From contig JAUVCY010000101.1 in assembly GCA_030595585.1 (NCBI GenBank), forward strand, positions 1-6,763: a DNA stretch of 6,763 nt, in the 5' to 3' direction. Source of the DNA: Thermoplasmatota archaeon. Its GTDB lineage: Archaea > Thermoplasmatota > Penumbrarchaeia > Penumbrarchaeales > Penumbrarchaeaceae. A program made the position numbers and the translations under genes. Under the pieces are notes generated by a model. The model had not been told where the DNA came from and did not search any database. It saw only the letters and a list, made by a program, of their open reading frames with translations. The first letter of the stretch is position 1, and each line of letters begins with the position of its first letter. Below, piece after piece: positions 6,398 to 6,763 of this stretch.

Positions 6398-6408
6398 TAT
6401 ATTATAAA
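6398..6408 (-). promoter_or_regulatory. TATA box of the glycosyltransferase gene
   Basis: TTTATAATATA on the minus strand lies about 30-38 bp before the ATG at 6369 and in the 60-bp gap after the CcsA-like gene. Usual spacing gives a leader of only about 5-10 nt with no Shine-Dalgarno site. It overlaps the extra codons of the longer start, which argues against that start. Confidence 0.6.
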
Positions 6409-6429
6409 TCCTTTCAACACAACGGCCGA

Positions 6430-6763
6430 TCAATGGAGGCTATTCATGATCGTTGGTGCGATGATCGTGAAAAATATCAATAGTAAGCTCTCCGCAGATA
6501 TTACGATAAGTGCGGTCCGCCCCCTCCTCATATAGAATGCGGCCATGAAACAGGACTGCACCAGGAAAAGGAAGAACGTGGATGTCTCCTTTGGGTCCCA
6601 TGACCAGTAGCTTCCCCAGGCGATCTGGGCCCATATCATTCCCGTGATCAACCCTGCAAGGGTCAGGGACCAGGCGAGTATCCCCATCTTCTCCATCACC
6701 TGCCTGTACCCTTTCGTCGGCCTGTACCTGATGCTCATGACCAGAAGGACCGCCACGAAGATA
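6430..6763 (-). CDS. ccsA: CcsA-like cytochrome c biogenesis protein, N-terminus cut off by window edge
   Basis: The frame is open to the right edge, with 110 codons visible. It carries the WWD haem-handling signature WGSYWSWDPKET at visible residues 49-60, which is diagnostic of the CcsA/CcmC/CcmF superfamily and in this form closest to CcsA/ResC. Hydrophobic helices lie at about 1-10, 27-47, 61-76 and 84-104, with a basic turn (RRGR) between the last two. These integral membrane proteins present haem for attachment to apocytochromes c outside the membrane. The C-terminus follows the CcsA pattern and ends in NSLH, where CcsA proteins usually continue LHSY after the conserved His; here the stop follows that His directly. 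A GTG at 6756 is possible as an internal start but the frame continues upstream, so it should be treated as 5'-partial. CcmC is less likely because its region after WWD is longer. Confidence 0.85.
   Translation of the reverse strand, partial: IFVAVLLVMSIRYRPTKGYRQVMEKMGILAWSLTLAGLITGMIWAQIAWGSYWSWDPKETSTFFLFLVQSCFMAAFYMRRGRTALIVISAESLLLIFFTIIAPTIMNSLH

Noticed and set aside
6370..6420. Hydrophobic 17-residue N-terminal extension of the glycosyltransferase, possibly a signal anchor
   Set aside because: These codons run over the TATA element at 6398-6408, and GT4 enzymes start at the MKICMIS strand.

Overview
The window looks like chromosomal DNA from a euryarchaeal archaeon, most likely Thermoplasmatota-like. 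Directly visible signs are an archaeal replication factor C small subunit, archaeal TATA-type promoter elements about 25 bp upstream of start codons that lack a Shine-Dalgarno site, and heavy use of AGG and ATA codons at moderate GC. The phylum is an inference; the archaeal domain is well supported.

Layout. On the left, two minus-strand membrane genes overlap by 4 nt: a small TTG-started membrane protein with a beta-rich ectodomain, then a PrsW-type intramembrane protease cut off by the left edge. A 192-bp divergent promoter region separates them from a plus-strand pair, rpiB (sugar-phosphate isomerase) and rfcS (clamp-loader small subunit), 3 nt apart. The rfcS end meets tail-to-tail a minus-strand NAD-dependent sugar epimerase gene, with an 18-nt overlap and a perfect 8-bp inverted repeat at the junction. 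To the right, all on the minus strand, lie the epimerase, a membrane protein resembling the 'small multi-drug export' family with an unusual long charged helical tail, a GT4-type glycosyltransferase, and the C-terminal end of a CcsA-like cytochrome c biogenesis protein cut off by the right edge.

How the genes fit together. The glycosyltransferase and nucleotide-sugar epimerase suggest surface glycan or glycolipid synthesis, although each appears to have its own promoter and a different membrane gene lies between them. rpiB and rfcS look co-transcribed but have no obvious functional link. The protease and its translationally coupled partner are the best candidate for an uncharacterised two-gene membrane unit. 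The CcsA-like fragment suggests a c-type cytochrome maturation pathway beyond the right edge.

There is no rRNA, tRNA, CRISPR array, mobile element or origin that I can support, and no gene-free stretch over 300 bases. I see no clear novel defence or mobile system; the strongest leads are listed as findings.
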